Part shown: piece after piece, positions 46,860 to 59,039 of the stretch
Layout: the number at the start of each line of letters is the position of its first letter
How positions within the stretch are numbered: the first letter of the stretch is position 1
NCBI GenBank assembly: GCA_946800325.1
Contig: OX326959.1
Coordinates: 31,906,527 to 31,970,526 of the forward strand
DNA: 64,000 bases
Reading direction: 5' to 3'
From: Luzula sylvatica
Taxonomy: Eukaryota > Streptophyta > Magnoliopsida > Poales > Juncaceae
Program-made: the position numbers and the translations under genes
Notes under the pieces: model-generated
Database searches by the model: none
Told to the model about the DNA's origin: nothing
The model's input: only the letters and a program-made list of their open reading frames with translations

Positions 46860-48440
46860 TGGGCCAATTTTTGTTTCTAATTTTTTGTATCGTGTAACCA
46901 AAATAGTTGAAGAAAATTGAAATGAGCTGTACAAAGTATAATATGAGAGGTGGTGGTTGATAAATCATATCATCATGATATGCCGCACAATTCATTTATT
47001 AATTTTGTATAATTGAGTGTTGATTTGTTTGTTTTATGTATGATAGAGGCTAATTAATGATTGAGCATTAGATTATGAAAACAACACATCAGTATTCATT
47101 AGACAAAAATAAAATAAAACAAAAAATATATAGTAACTTCAATATCAGTACACTTTTCCAACATTTTTTTTTAATTTAAAGTTTTGTATAATCTCATCGT
47201 TGTTTATTTATATCGTTCAAACTACACTATATATTTTGTTCTTTTCGAAAATCTGAAATTTCAATTTTATGTAGGTGTATCGATCTCCGCTAATCAAGAT
47301 AAGTCCGCTCTTAGTTTTCCATTTATTATTTGTGAACAGACATCGAATACACATTTCGCACTACTTGACGTTACTAGAATGATATCATTGATAAATGATT
47401 TTCCTCTAATATCTTAAATCTCGTTATAGTTTTACAAGTTTTTTACCTTCCAAACACATTAGCGAATAATTATGAATCGCATATTATATTCTGTAAATAG
47501 CAATGTTTTAAATTGCGATATTGCGGTCCATTGCGCTTGAACAATAATTTACACATGATCCCCGATATTGCGTCATATTGCGCCATATTGCGGCGATATT
47601 GCGGCGCTATATAGCAGGTTGCGGTGTTGCGTTTTATGGATATTTATTGCGAATTGCGCTATTGCGGCGCAATTGCGCCGTAATTTAAATCATTGGTAAA
47701 TAGTGATATATGATATAAATATCCTTTAAATATGGTGACATTTAATTTGTATGAGCTTGTCACACAAAATGCATTTGTAGATGATTATTTGATTTCTCTA
47801 ATTAATTAAATCATTGGTCCTTCATGCAAATCTTAGCCTTTACGCTCGAGGCCTCAATTATTTTTTGAATAATTAATAATTATGTGTGTTTTTTTCATGC
47901 GTGATATGTTAATATAGGTTAATGTCGAGTAACTAAATAATGAAAATAATACTCCCATCATTATTTGTTATTCACGGTAATTAGAACAATTAAAATAATA
48001 TTTTTTTAATTTTCTTCTAAAAAACTATCGTAAAATTACGCGAAACGTGTTTCTATGAAATTCGTACATTACAATTAAAAAAATATATCGACTTGAAGTC
48101 TTCGGATCATATTTAGTCATTCATGATACGCTAATATTAGGCATGTAACACGTTCAATTCAAATAAAAAAAATTCAAATCGGTTTAATATTTGGTCAATA
48201 TGTTAATAATTTGTGAATTCTTATGTAGTTAGAATTATTTTACATGATACATATACAGTAATTTGATACATACAAATATATAAATATTTTTTTATTCGGA
48301 AATAATTAAGAAATATCATTATGTTATTATATAATATTCATTTTAGTTGAAAATCATAAATTTATAGATGTTATTGATTTTTTTTGTCCGAGTTTTTGTT
48401 CGAAATTTAATCTTGCATTGTTTATGAAAAAAATAGTGTC
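46860..48440. repeat. PPR 3' flank copy, longest version
   Basis: Parallels 7875-8790, 14457-15840 and 15841-16900. It is interrupted by the 195-bp MITE at 47501. Its distal part continues into DNA matching 23930-24230. No gene is seen. Confidence 0.8.
47501..47695. mobile_element. hAT-type MITE, CAATGTTTTAAATT family
   Basis: A 195-bp element with inverted ends CAATGTTTTAAATTGCG and CAATGATTTAAATTACG. It is flanked by the perfect 8-bp duplication GTAAATAG (47493-47500 and 47696-47703), while the related flank at about 16461-16470 is uninterrupted. The interior is rich in ATTGCGGCGATATTGCG. Confidence 0.93.
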
Positions 48441-48449
48441 ATAAAACTG

Positions 48450-49592
48450 TAACTAAAATTTCACCGGCACCTCATATTACTACAAATACAATTTTAGTTG
48501 TTTATAAATATCATGAAATAGTATTTTGATTAAATTTAGTTAACTTTATATCCTATACAACATTTAAAATTGTCACAGTTTCATTTTTTAAAGGTTTAGC
48601 GCCTCTCTGTCATTATATTTTACTAGCGTGTAAAATTTGAAATAATTCACGAGAACAAATAAACGAGACTTTAGCAATCATGAGCAATATTTTTTTTTAT
48701 CACATTTAACAATCATTTACGCGTTTCTTAACTCATGCCGGTGGATTAATTAACATATAATTTAGCTAAATAAACACATAAACTAATACATTCCAGGTTT
48801 ATCCTCGTAGAATCGTCGCATCACACAATTTAATTTGATTGTTTTTCTCATGCAACCTCTTCCTAATAGTCTCAACTCGAAAACACACAATTTCCCGTCG
48901 TTAGCAAACCGAAGCGGTCTTTCAAGTGACCGGATTGGTTAAGATCTAAACAACTTTGTTGAATTATGGGTTTGATTGGGGTTGGTAGGTTTGAGATCTA
49001 AGCGCAGTTTCGACATCAAAATGACCGTCAAATCCTTAAAATTTGCATATTTCAAATAAATTATATGATTTTCCTCCAACGTCTTAAACTTGTCATTAGT
49101 TTTGTGACATTTTTTTTATATTAAACTCATAAAATGGTACAATTATAAATAACGTATTTTTTAAATCTCACGAATGGGGCGAGATATAAATATCCTTCGT
49201 GTAGGTGTTTCTTATGAACTTCGTCACACAAAAAATAGTTGTACATGACATTTGTATTTCTCTATTCAATTAACTAATTAACGATCATGCGTATTAATTG
49301 CCCCCTCATGCAAACATGCAATGATCAAATTTAAGTGGCAATTTTTTTTGAAGTATTTAATATAAATAATTAGATTTTATATTTTTGAATTTCAATATGA
49401 AGAAATAAAATAATTCAAGTTCAAGTGAGTTTTGAACTTAAAAGACTTAATTACAAAAGTACCCATAAAATTGTAAAAACTATAGAAGTTAACAAAAATA
49501 AACATGCATGCCAAAATAGTTAAGGGCAAAAATGTCATTTCGTTTGGTTAATTACAAAAAGATAAATTTTGGCGCTTCTTTATAAAAAATCC
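48450..49592. repeat. Duplicated AT-rich block (parallels 23.9-25.2 kb)
   Basis: The last 540 bp (49050-49592) are nearly identical to 53506-54048. The block stops inside the E2F/TATA promoter-like region (TTTTGGCGC, 49567), where a GC-rich element begins. Confidence 0.85.
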
Positions 49593-49764
49593 AGTGTTCT
49601 GGAAATCGGCCTTGGCGGCCGATTAATCACCGATTAATCGCTCCTCGATGGTCCGCCGTCGAGATAAGTCCTTAGCGTTTTGTGTTTGGCGGAATCCGCC
49701 AAGCGGCCGCCAAGGGTCCGCCAAGACCGCCAAGCCACCGCCGAGCCGATTTTTAGAAGTTTTT
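49593..49764. mobile_element. GCCGCCAAG-rich MITE, CAGTGTTCT end
   Basis: It begins CAGTGTTCTGGAAATCGGCC, and CCGATTTTTAGAA near 49751 looks like a degraded opposite terminus. The interior is made of 'ccgccaag' phrases and an ATTAATCG core. It interrupts the promoter-like fragment (the uninterrupted version is at 54040-54060). The target duplication is not clear, and a long T-run follows. Confidence 0.5.
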
Positions 49765-49945
49765 TTTTTTTTTTTTTTTTTCAAATTGCCATCCAAAACC
49801 TTGTTGTTTGATTATATATTATGAGAGGCTGTGGGATATTATTCAAAATAACGATCGTTTTCGTTATGGATTGCCAATTGATTTCCATTGACATAAAAAA
49901 AAATTAGGCATCAATAACAAAGAAATAATACAAAGGAATTATCAT

Positions 49946-50660
49946 AGTTTCGGTTGATCATATAATACAATACTACATTTATTTTGACGGAATTATCATA
50001 GTTTTAAATAACAAAGGAATAATTGTAATTTCTTTTTAAGGAAAACTTTACTTTCCCCCCAAATTTTACCATCACGTTCTCCATATATATTCTAATTAAC
50101 ACGCTTAATTAACATGGTAATAAACAATTAATTAATATTAATTAAAACCGTCAATTCACACGAATGTTAATTAATTATTAATTATATGGCATATGCTAAT
50201 TGCCATATTAATTAGTGTGTCAATTAGAATATAAAGAATGTGATGGTGAAATTTGCGGGCATGATATATGGTATCTTTTAAATAATACTAAGAAATTACA
50301 TCTTATATAAAAATAAAATATTTTTTTAAAGTAAACACGATATATCATGTATATATAATAGGATAGGTAGTACGTATTTATGTAGGAACAAATATGATAT
50401 AATTATCTTGTGATTTGCATGACATATTTATTTTTGTGATTTTTTTCCATCAAACCTTTCATGTTTTAATTGGCTCAATCAAACTCTTAACTTCTCAATT
50501 TGGATTCAATTAATCGTTTTCATCACTAAGATTGTGGTGTGGCTGTTAAGTGCAAATATGTCATGTTTATTTAGACAACTATGTCACACATTACGAGAAT
50601 GTACATAAAATATATATTATTCTATTTTTCGCTTTCTGGAAAAAACAAATTCAGATTTTT
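49946..50660. repeat. Inverted paralogue of 18.6-23.8 kb carrying empty insertion sites
   Basis: The reverse complement matches 23820-23682, 22810, 19720-19413 and 18890-18600 in continuous order, lacking the family B MITE, the Helitron and the CAGG element. It ends where the 39-bp array begins. Confidence 0.93.
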
Positions 50661-50679
50661 TTATAAACGGCCGCTGCCA

Positions 50680-53500
50680 GAAGATCTTTCTGCCAAAAGA
50701 TAGTTTCGGTGTCACTTAATTCCGGCCGCTGCCAGAAGATAGTTTTGGTGGCTTTTATTTTCAGCCGCTGCCAGAATGCAGTTTTGGTGGCTCTCATTTC
50801 TTGCAGCTGCCAAAAGATAGTTTTGGTGGCTGTTATTTTCGGCGGCTGCAAAAAAGATAGCTTTGGTGGCTGTCATCTCCTGCCGCTGCGAAAAGATAGT
50901 TTTTGTAGCTTTTTTCAGGCCGCTGCCAAAGGTTAGTTTTGGTGGCGCTTATATCCAGTAGCTGCCAAAGGATTGTTTTGGTGGCGCTTATTTCCAGCTG
51001 CTGCCAAAAGGATGTTTTGCTGTAGCTTATATCCAGCCGCTGTCAAAAGATAGTTTTGGTGGCATTCTTTTCCTACCGCTGCCAAAAGATAGTTTTGGTG
51101 GCAGTCATTTCCTGCCGCTGCCAAAAGTTTATTTTGGTGGTTTTTTTTCCGGCCGCTGCCAACAGAAAGTTTCGGTGTCTCTTAATTCCTGCCGCTGCCA
51201 AAAAGATAGTAATGGTTGCAATTTTTCCTGTCGCTGCCAAAAGATAATTATGGTATCACTTTTTCCTGCCGCTGCCAAAAGTTATTTTCGGTGTGTCTTA
51301 TTTCCTGCCGCTGCCAAAAGATAGTAATGGTAGCACTTATTTCCTGCAGCTGCCAAAAGATAGTTTTGGTAACTCTTTTTCCCGCCGCTGCCAAAATATA
51401 GTTTTGGTGGCTCTTATTACGAGCAGCTGCCAAAAGATAGTTTGGGTGTCACTTTATCCTGCCGCTGCAAAAAGATAGTTTTGGTGAAAATCATTTTTTG
51501 CCGCTGCAAAAAAGATAGTTTTGGTGGCTGTCATTTACTGCCGCTGCCAAAAAATAGTTATGGTGGCAGTAATTTCCTGCCGCTACCAAAAGATAGTTTT
51601 GGTGGCTCTCATATCCTGCCGCTGCCAAAAGATAGTTTTGGTGGCTCTCTTATTCTGCCGCTGCCAAAAGATAGTTTTGGTGCCTATTTTTCCAGCCGCT
51701 GCCAAAAGATAGTTTTGGTGCCTATTTTTCCAGCCGCTGTCGCAGCCGCTGCCAAAAGATAGTTTTGGTGCATATTTTTCCAGCCGCTGTCGAAAGATAG
51801 TTTTGGTGCCTATTTTTCCAGCCGCTGTCAAAAGATAGTTTTGGTGGCAGTCATTTCCTGCCGCTGCCAAAAGATAGTTTTGGTGCCTATTTTTTCAGCC
51901 GCTGCCAGAAGATTGTTTTGGTGGGTGTCATTTCATGCCGCTGCCAAAAGATAGTTTTGGGTGTCACTTAATTCCGGCCGCTGCCAAAACATTGTTTTGG
52001 TGACTCTTTTTCAGCCGCTGCCAAAAAGATAGTAATGGTTGCAATTTTTCCTGTCGCTGCCAAAAGATAATTATGGTATTTCTTTTTCCTGCCGCTGCCA
52101 AAAGGTATTTTCGGTCTCTTATTTCCTGCGCTGCCAAAAGATAGTAATGGTAGCACTTATTTCCTGCAGCTGCCAAAAGATAGTTTTGGTAACTCTTTTT
52201 CCCGCCGCTGCCAAATATAGTTTTGGTGGCTCTTATTTCGAGCCGCTGCCAAAAGATAGTTTGGGTGTTACTTTATCCTGCCGCTGCAAAAAGATAGTTT
52301 TGGTGAAAATCATTTTTTGCCGCTGCAAAAAAGATAGTTTTGGTGGTTGTCATTTACTGCCGCTGCCAAAAGATAGTTATGGTGGCAGTAATTTCCTGCC
52401 GCTGCCAAAAAATAGTTTTGGTGGCTCTCATATCCTGCCGCTGCCAAAAGATAGTTTTGGTGGCTCTCATATTCTGCCGCTGCCAAAAGATAGTTTTGGT
52501 GCCTATTTTTCCAGCCGCTGCCAAAAGATAGTTTTGGTGCTTATTTTTCCAGCCGCTGTCAAAAGATAGTTTTGGTGCCTATTTTTCCAGCCGCTGTCAA
52601 AAGATAGTTTTGGTGGCAGTCATTTCCTGCCGCTGCCAAAAGATAGTTTTGGTGCCTATTTTTTCAGCCGCTGCCAGAAGATAGTTTTGGTGGCTGTCAT
52701 TTTCTGCCGCTGCCAAAAGATAGTTTTAGGTGTCACTTAATTCCGGCCGCTGCCAAAACATTGTTTTGGTGACTCTTTTTCAGCCGCTGCCAAAAGATAG
52801 TTTGGGTGTCATTTAATTTCGGCCGGTGCCAAAAGACAGTTTGGGTGTCTCTTAATTCCGGCCGCTGCCAAAAGATAGTTTGGGTGTCACTTTTTCCCAG
52901 CCGCTGCCAAAATATAGTATCGGTGTCTCTTAATTCGGGCCGCTGCCAGAAGATAGTTTTGGTGGCAGTCATTTCCTGCCGGTGCCAGAAGATAGTTTTG
53001 GTGTCTATTTTTTCAGCCGCTGCCAGAAGATAGTTTTGGTGGCTGTCATATCCTGCCGCTGTCAAAAGATAGTTTTGGGTGTCCCTTAATTCCGGCCGCT
53101 GCCAAAACATTGTTTTGGTGACTCTTTTTCAGCCGCTGTCAAAAGATAGTTTGGGTGTCATTTAATTTCGGCCGCTGCCAAAAGACAGTTTGGGTGTCAC
53201 TTAATTCCGGCCGCTGCCAAAAGATAGTTTGGGTGTCACTTTTTCCCCGCCGCTGCCAAAAGATAGTTTCGGTGTCTCTTAATTCGGGCCGCTGCCAGAA
53301 GATAGTTTTGGTGGCTTTTATTTTCAGCCGCTGCCAGAAGGCAGTTTTGGTGGCCCTCATGTCCTGCCGCTGCCAAAAGATAGTTTTGGTGGCAGTTATT
53401 TTCAGCCGCTGCAAAAAAGATGGCTTTGGTGGCTGTCATCTCCTGCCGCTGCGAAAAGATAGTTTTTGTAGCTTTTTTCAGGCCGCTGCCAAAGGCTAGT
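50680..53500. repeat. Minisatellite array of about 39-bp units with higher-order structure
   Basis: About 70 units of 'ccgctgccaaaagatagttt' plus 'tggtggc' and a variable 'tcatttcct' part. Each unit holds CCAAAA-GATAG-TTTTGG, a 6-bp stem with a 5-base loop. Blocks recur at larger spacing: 51201 and 52024 onward (about 823 bp), and the first units (50705-50935) match the last (53295-53500). Unit length of about 13 codons keeps frames open on both strands, giving spurious ORFs up to 176 residues. Confidence 0.95.
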
Positions 53501-53505
53501 TTCAA

Positions 53506-54048
53506 ATAAATTATATGATTTTCCTCCAATGTCTTAAACTTGTCATTAGTTTTGTGACATTTTTTTTATATATTAAACTCATAAAATGGTACAATTATAA
53601 ATAACGTATTTTTTAAATCTCACGAATGGGGCGAGATATAAATATCCTTCGTGTAGGTGTTTCTTATGAACTTCGTCACACAAAAAATAGTTGTACATGA
53701 CATTTGTATTTCTCTATTCAATTAACTAATTAACGATCATGCGTATTAATTGCCCCCTCATGCAAACATGCAATGATCAAATTTAAGTGGCAATTTTTTT
53801 TGAAGTATTTAATATAAATAATTAGATTTTATATTTTTGAATTTCAATATGAAGAAATAAAATAATTCAAGTTCAAGTGAGTTTTGAACTTAAAAGACTT
53901 AATTACAAAAGTACCCATAAAATTGTAAAAAATATAGAAGTTAACAAAAATAAACATGCATGCCAAAATAGTTAAGGGCAAAAATGTCATTTCGTTTGGT
54001 TAATTACAAAAAGATAAATTTTGGCGCTTCTTTATAAAAAATCTCTTC
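53506..54048. repeat. Direct repeat of 49050-49592
   Basis: About 540 bp with only a handful of differences from the segment left of the inverted block and array. It continues without interruption into the promoter-like fragment. Confidence 0.92.
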
Positions 54049-54600
54049 TTTCCCTCCCTTTCACTCAACTCCCGCCTTTCTCTTTTTAGAGAGAGAAAGG
54101 GAGATTTTTCTTCAATTTCTATCGATTTGGATACATTTTTAGCTCAGATTACAGTTCAAGAGTCCAGATCCATCTTCTTGAGGTATGTACATGTTTCTTT
54201 GCTATCTTTACTTGCCAGTTCTGGGCATTTAAAATTTTAAATTCTGAAAAATTGATGAATCAATTAAAATGGATTGATGTTTTCGCTGATTTTGAATTTC
54301 TCTTTTTCTTGCTTGAATTGAATTTCGGTGTTGGAAGTTTTGATTAAGCTCTTTAGTTTAGGAACAAATCTGTTCGTGCTAGAAGTTCGATTGAATTATT
54401 TCATCTCAAACCTCCTATTGATCTTAATTTCAGATATAATTAAAACAAATACAGAGCAAAAAAAAATGTCAAAAAAACTTTACTGGTAAAACCATAATAT
54501 TATAGTTTTGCATTTAATTCTTCAAACATTCTTGAAGTTGAAGTGGACGTAACAATTATAATATGTTTTAAATGAATTCAGAGAGGATTTGTCAAAATGA
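54018..54600 (+). promoter_or_regulatory. Promoter and 5' leader fragment, copy 3 (best preserved)
   Basis: TTTTGGCGC (E2F-like), TATA-like 'tttataaaaaat', and a CT-rich leader to 'cttgag' followed by the donor GTATGTAC at about 54182; then an intron-like region matching 25370-25790. No coding exon is recognised downstream, so it is an orphan gene 5' end. Confidence 0.45.
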
Positions 54601-57117
54601 GATTAAATAAACTTTTAGAAAGAGATGTCCTGCCAAGTGGCACAAGCAGACATATTAGATTATTAAAATGAGAATTATCCACGTAAATAATTTCAGAAAT
54701 GATATTTTACATAAGTATATAATTTTCAAATATCAAACGAATATAACTAAGATTTGAATTTGGATTTGAAATTGAAATTATCAATGTATTTTTTAAGATT
54801 GAGTTGGTTGGAGTGTAATTTTCATCCAAGCCTCTGACCCAATGGCCCAAATTTGACATTTGATAGGTCCAGCCCAACAACTGGGAAATCCTGAACGTTG
54901 GATCAAGCAGTATTACCATGATTAACGGCTCAGATTGATTTATGGACATGAATAGGGTCTTGTTCAATAATTGGTCCCTTTGTAGAATAATTGCATAATG
55001 TCTTTTTGGAATCAAATTGATTGATATGTACATAAAATAGAAAAAAGGGTGTTTTTATCTTTATCTTTAATCATGGGCACTCGTGCAATGTAGGTTCCTA
55101 TCTTCAATTTTAGCTTTTTAAACCCTTAATTTTTAATCACATTAAAGTTTTTTTTTTTGAGGAAGCACAAAAAAAATTCATAGTTTGAAATATATCTTAT
55201 AATATTTTTGAAAACTACAATCCACCATTATTTTATGTCAATCTCAATAAATTCATTTAACGTTGAAAACTAAACAAAATTGATTGAATTCAATAATATT
55301 TTTTTGCATTGAAATTCAAATATGTGTAATATAAAACCTAGGCAACTTAAATTCAAGACAGAAGAAAATTGAAGCCATGATTAAGTTAGACCCCACTAAA
55401 AAACTTAAGTTAAAAATAATTAAAAGATAGGGCCCAAGTTTATTAAAATGGAAAATTAGTGTTAGTCAAAGGAGAATATAAATTTAAATAATATCATAAT
55501 ATTTTGAGTATAATATATGGCTTATGTATAATTAGTAACTAGCTTGCATTAATAATATTTAATTGTGCATAATTAGTAACTAGCTTGTATGATTAAGGCT
55601 TAGCTACCTTTAATCAGCACTAACAAGAAAAGTAGCGCATTATGGTACGATTTAATGTTAACAGTCACATCATGATTATTAACGGTCACATTTTTGGCTT
55701 AAATATATTTTAGAAATATATATGGATACTAAAAAAAATATGAAAATCATTTAAATTATGAAAGGTCTTAACTTTTGTTTTTGGAGAAAGAAACATGAGA
55801 GACAGACAAGTGTTAATCTAGATCAGTGCTTTCGATCTTCTAAATAAATTATTTTAATGAATTAAATAAATGGGTTCTCTTGATCCGAGATTTATTCTTC
55901 TTAAACCAGTCCAAAGAATAATTAATCTGTCAGAATATTCTCTTTATATAAATGTTAAGAGGTATTTATTAAAAAAAAATGTGATAATTTCTGTATATCC
56001 ATTAAAAAATTCACATTATCAAATTTATTCCTTCAAAACTAAAAATATCAATTTTATCATATTATAAAATAAAAATATTAATTTAATATCAATGCCAAAA
56101 CTTTTTGAGTAAATTTTATACATTTTATATTTGGAAGGATAAATACGATAATTATAGTTTTGGAGGATAAATTGGATATTATGAATACTGCAAAATTATC
56201 TATTTTTTTCCTAATTAATATTGTATGACCAATTACATAGGTTCTTAGAGATTGGAGACCCATGTGGCCTTCATGTGGGTATTTTTGTCATTGTATTATT
56301 TTTTATTTTTATTAGTTCTCCTGCTACCCATCTTCTTGACACAATTCCAAAACCCTAGTTTCTTATCCATTCAATTCACTTTTCCTTATCTCCATTACTT
56401 TCAAAAATTGAGACCCAAAAACAATATCCACATTAATATTTCATTTTAATTATTAATTTTTTTAATAAAATACGTCTAATACATTTTTTAACATTTATGT
56501 ACTTATATTTTATTTTATTTGACGAAATTTCATTATGCATTTTCTCAGGCAATCTATTCGAGAAAAGAAAATTTAGTATGTATTTTATCAAATCCAAGAA
56601 CCAAGCACATATATATAATTTTATCAAATCCATATAAAATATTCAAAATATAATATAATAATAACTAAGAGTATAAAAATATTGGCAAAATTCAAGTTCT
56701 CCATTTATATATGAAATGGAGAGGAACAGATGTGTGGAATACAGAATACTTCCACGCAAGAGATACAAAAGGGTACAAATAAGGTGTGATGTAGAACTAA
56801 CTATAAGATTGATAGATAATTTAGGGGCACCAAACAAGGGCATGTTATTATGTTAATATGCAATCAATCAATTAATTGTCTCACAATACCCCCCATGTGA
56901 TCACTCACTCTTATGTTACATCATTATTAACAATTTACAATTTTGCATAACCACCCCTATACTTGCATAAATTGCAAAATGACCTAAACATCATATAAAT
57001 ACCTCTATTGATGGTTACTCTAGAAGAAAATTTCTTGATTGCATCTTATAAGAATAGATGAAACAAATGGTTTTTTTCATTAATTGTATGATTACACCTT
57101 ACCATTTATGCATAATG
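54601..57117. other. AT-rich intergenic region
   Basis: No gene that I can support. An inverted-repeat segment at about 55980-56200 ('aaatttattccttcaaaact' against 'agttttggaggataaatt') looks like a decayed fold-back element. Confidence 0.5.
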
Positions 57118-57535
57118 CAAGGACCTTTTTGCAAATTGACCAAATTTCATATGTATCCCTACATAACTCCAAAATTTGACGTATATCCCTGCAAAACGAA
57201 AAAACGTGAAATATCATGAATATCCCTACAAAACTACTAAAATTTCATGAATTTCATTTTTTTGTTAGATTTCGGTTAGCTATTCCTTACGATTACCGCT
57301 AATTTGTATTTTTCGATTTTTCCGACATAAATTTTATTCCTTATTGACATAAGAGGTAAAATCGGAAAAACAAAAATAAGCAGTAATTTTATCGGGAAGT
57401 TAACAAAATCCTAACAAAAAAATATTCATGAAATTATAATTATTTTATAAAGATATTCATGATATTTCTTGTTTTGTAAGGGTATACGTAAACTTATGAG
57501 ACTTTGTAAGACACATACCAAATTTGACCTTGAAA
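57118..57535. mobile_element. Fold-back element with long inverted arms
   Basis: Arms of about 150 bp or more face each other: left 'acgtatatccctgcaaaac', 'gaaatatcatgaatatccct' and 'aaaatttcatgaat'; the complement of the right arm reads 'acgtatacccttacaaaac', 'gaaatatcatgaatatcttt' and 'aatttcatgaatat'. The outer ends (GCAAATTGACCAAATTT and the complement AAGGTCAAATTTGG) also match. Target duplication not resolved. Mutator-like MITEs often look like this. Confidence 0.55.
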
Positions 57536-57620
57536 ATTTATATTTCTCACAAGAATCCAGAGAAAGAATCTCATCAATGGGCATTTCTCTCTGGTAGAAT
57601 TTTCAGTAATTTACTACATT

Positions 57621-58201
57621 TAGGGGTGTCAATGGAACGGATATTGCCCGAACCGACCCGAACCGTATCCGAAAAATATCCGGATCTGAAAATAAAATAT
57701 CCGGATCCGGATGGAACCGGATCCGGAACCGTATCCGTTTTTACGGGTATGGATCCGAATCTAGGAGCTAAAATTTTGATGGATCCGGATATGGATCCGG
57801 ATACTATCCGGATCCGAATAAAATTTGTAAATGGGTATCCGTTTTGTTGTAATCATGATCAAAATTATAATAATACATAATAGACAATAACTATATTTTA
57901 ATTCACAATAATACATAATAATCAATAATCACTTATATATATGTGTATATATATAATTTGTTTTAAAATTATAAAATAATCAAGATTTGAATTCTAAAAT
58001 TATTATTATAGTATCGTATCATAGTATCCGTTTTAATATCCGAATATGATCCATATCCGTATCCGTATCCGACAATATTCGAACCGTATCCGTATCCGTT
58101 TAATATCCGAACCGTATCCGGATCCATATCTGAAAAAAAAATATGGATATGGATCTGGTAAGACCACTATCCGAACCGTATCCGAACCGTTGACACCCCT
58201 A
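57621..58201. mobile_element. hAT-type MITE, family A copy 3
   Basis: A 581-bp element from TAGGGGTGTCAATGG to GTTGACACCCCTA. It is flanked by the perfect 8-bp duplication ACTACATT (57613-57620 and 58202-58209) and has GGATCCGG-rich arms as in the other two copies. Confidence 0.94.
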
Positions 58202-58209
58202 ACTACATT

Positions 58210-58980
58210 GCAGTTAAAAAGACAAAATACTGGCCTTCTTAGCAGAATTACAGGTTTAGTTTTCTTCTTCTCCAGTCAGAAGAAAACAGGAGACGTCCTG
58301 TACTTTGATCTCTCATTAGTTTCTTGATGCATCCTTTTGTATCTTTGTAAATTGTAAATGGCCCCATTAAGAAAAGGCAAGAGGGGCCAATGAGCTCTAA
58401 AAACAGTCACATTTCAGACTCCTCAAATATATGGACAAGAGAAAATGACAGAAAGCTAGCAAAACTAGTTCATGTCATTGTCCCCTAATTATTACAATTA
58501 TAATAATATGGATACTTATCTTTGCATGGAAAAAAGGTATAATTTGTGAAATAGTGATTTTGGAGAAGACATTAATTTGAAAACATATTTTTCATTGCAA
58601 ATTAAGGAGAAGAAAAGTGAAAAGAAAGTTATTTTCAAATCCTAGAAAAAAAAGGAAATTTTGGCAAATTCAAATATGAAAAATATTTTTTAAATCAACT
58701 CAAAAAAAATTGGGTGAAGGCATTTGTTAGTGCTTTCTAACATTAGTACTATAATTAATTTAACTTTTTTAGTCACTATGATCCATGTTAATAATAATCT
58801 CGGTTTTGTACTACAAATCTAGTATTAGACTATTAGTACGAAAATATTCACATATACCCTCAATAGTTTTTAAATTCCCTAACTAAATAAAATGAAAGAA
58901 GACTGAAGACCTCGTGATGGAGGGGTTAATTAGTAAAAGTTGACATTTATGAGGATACGGAAGTAAACGTACAGTAACGA
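58210..58980. other. AT-rich intergenic region upstream of the WVD2-like gene
   Basis: No gene; presumably contains the distal promoter of the downstream gene. Confidence 0.45.
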
Positions 58981-59039
58981 TTGAAGAATACAAATAAATG
59001 CTGTAGTAGGTCACTATTATACCTCTACTGTGATTCTTT

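Noticed and set aside
50680..53500. CRISPR-like array
   Set aside because: Units vary in both core and spacer, spacers are not unique, there is no cas gene, and the host is a eukaryote.
50651..53529. Many 60-176 residue ORFs with repeating SFGG/LPLPKD or KTIFWQR motifs
   Set aside because: The repeat unit is about 13 codons long, so frames stay open on both strands. No start context or non-repeat domain is present.
54707..55033. 108-residue minus-strand ORF
   Set aside because: No recognisable motif, AT-driven composition, no paralogue or splice context; it cannot be supported as a gene.
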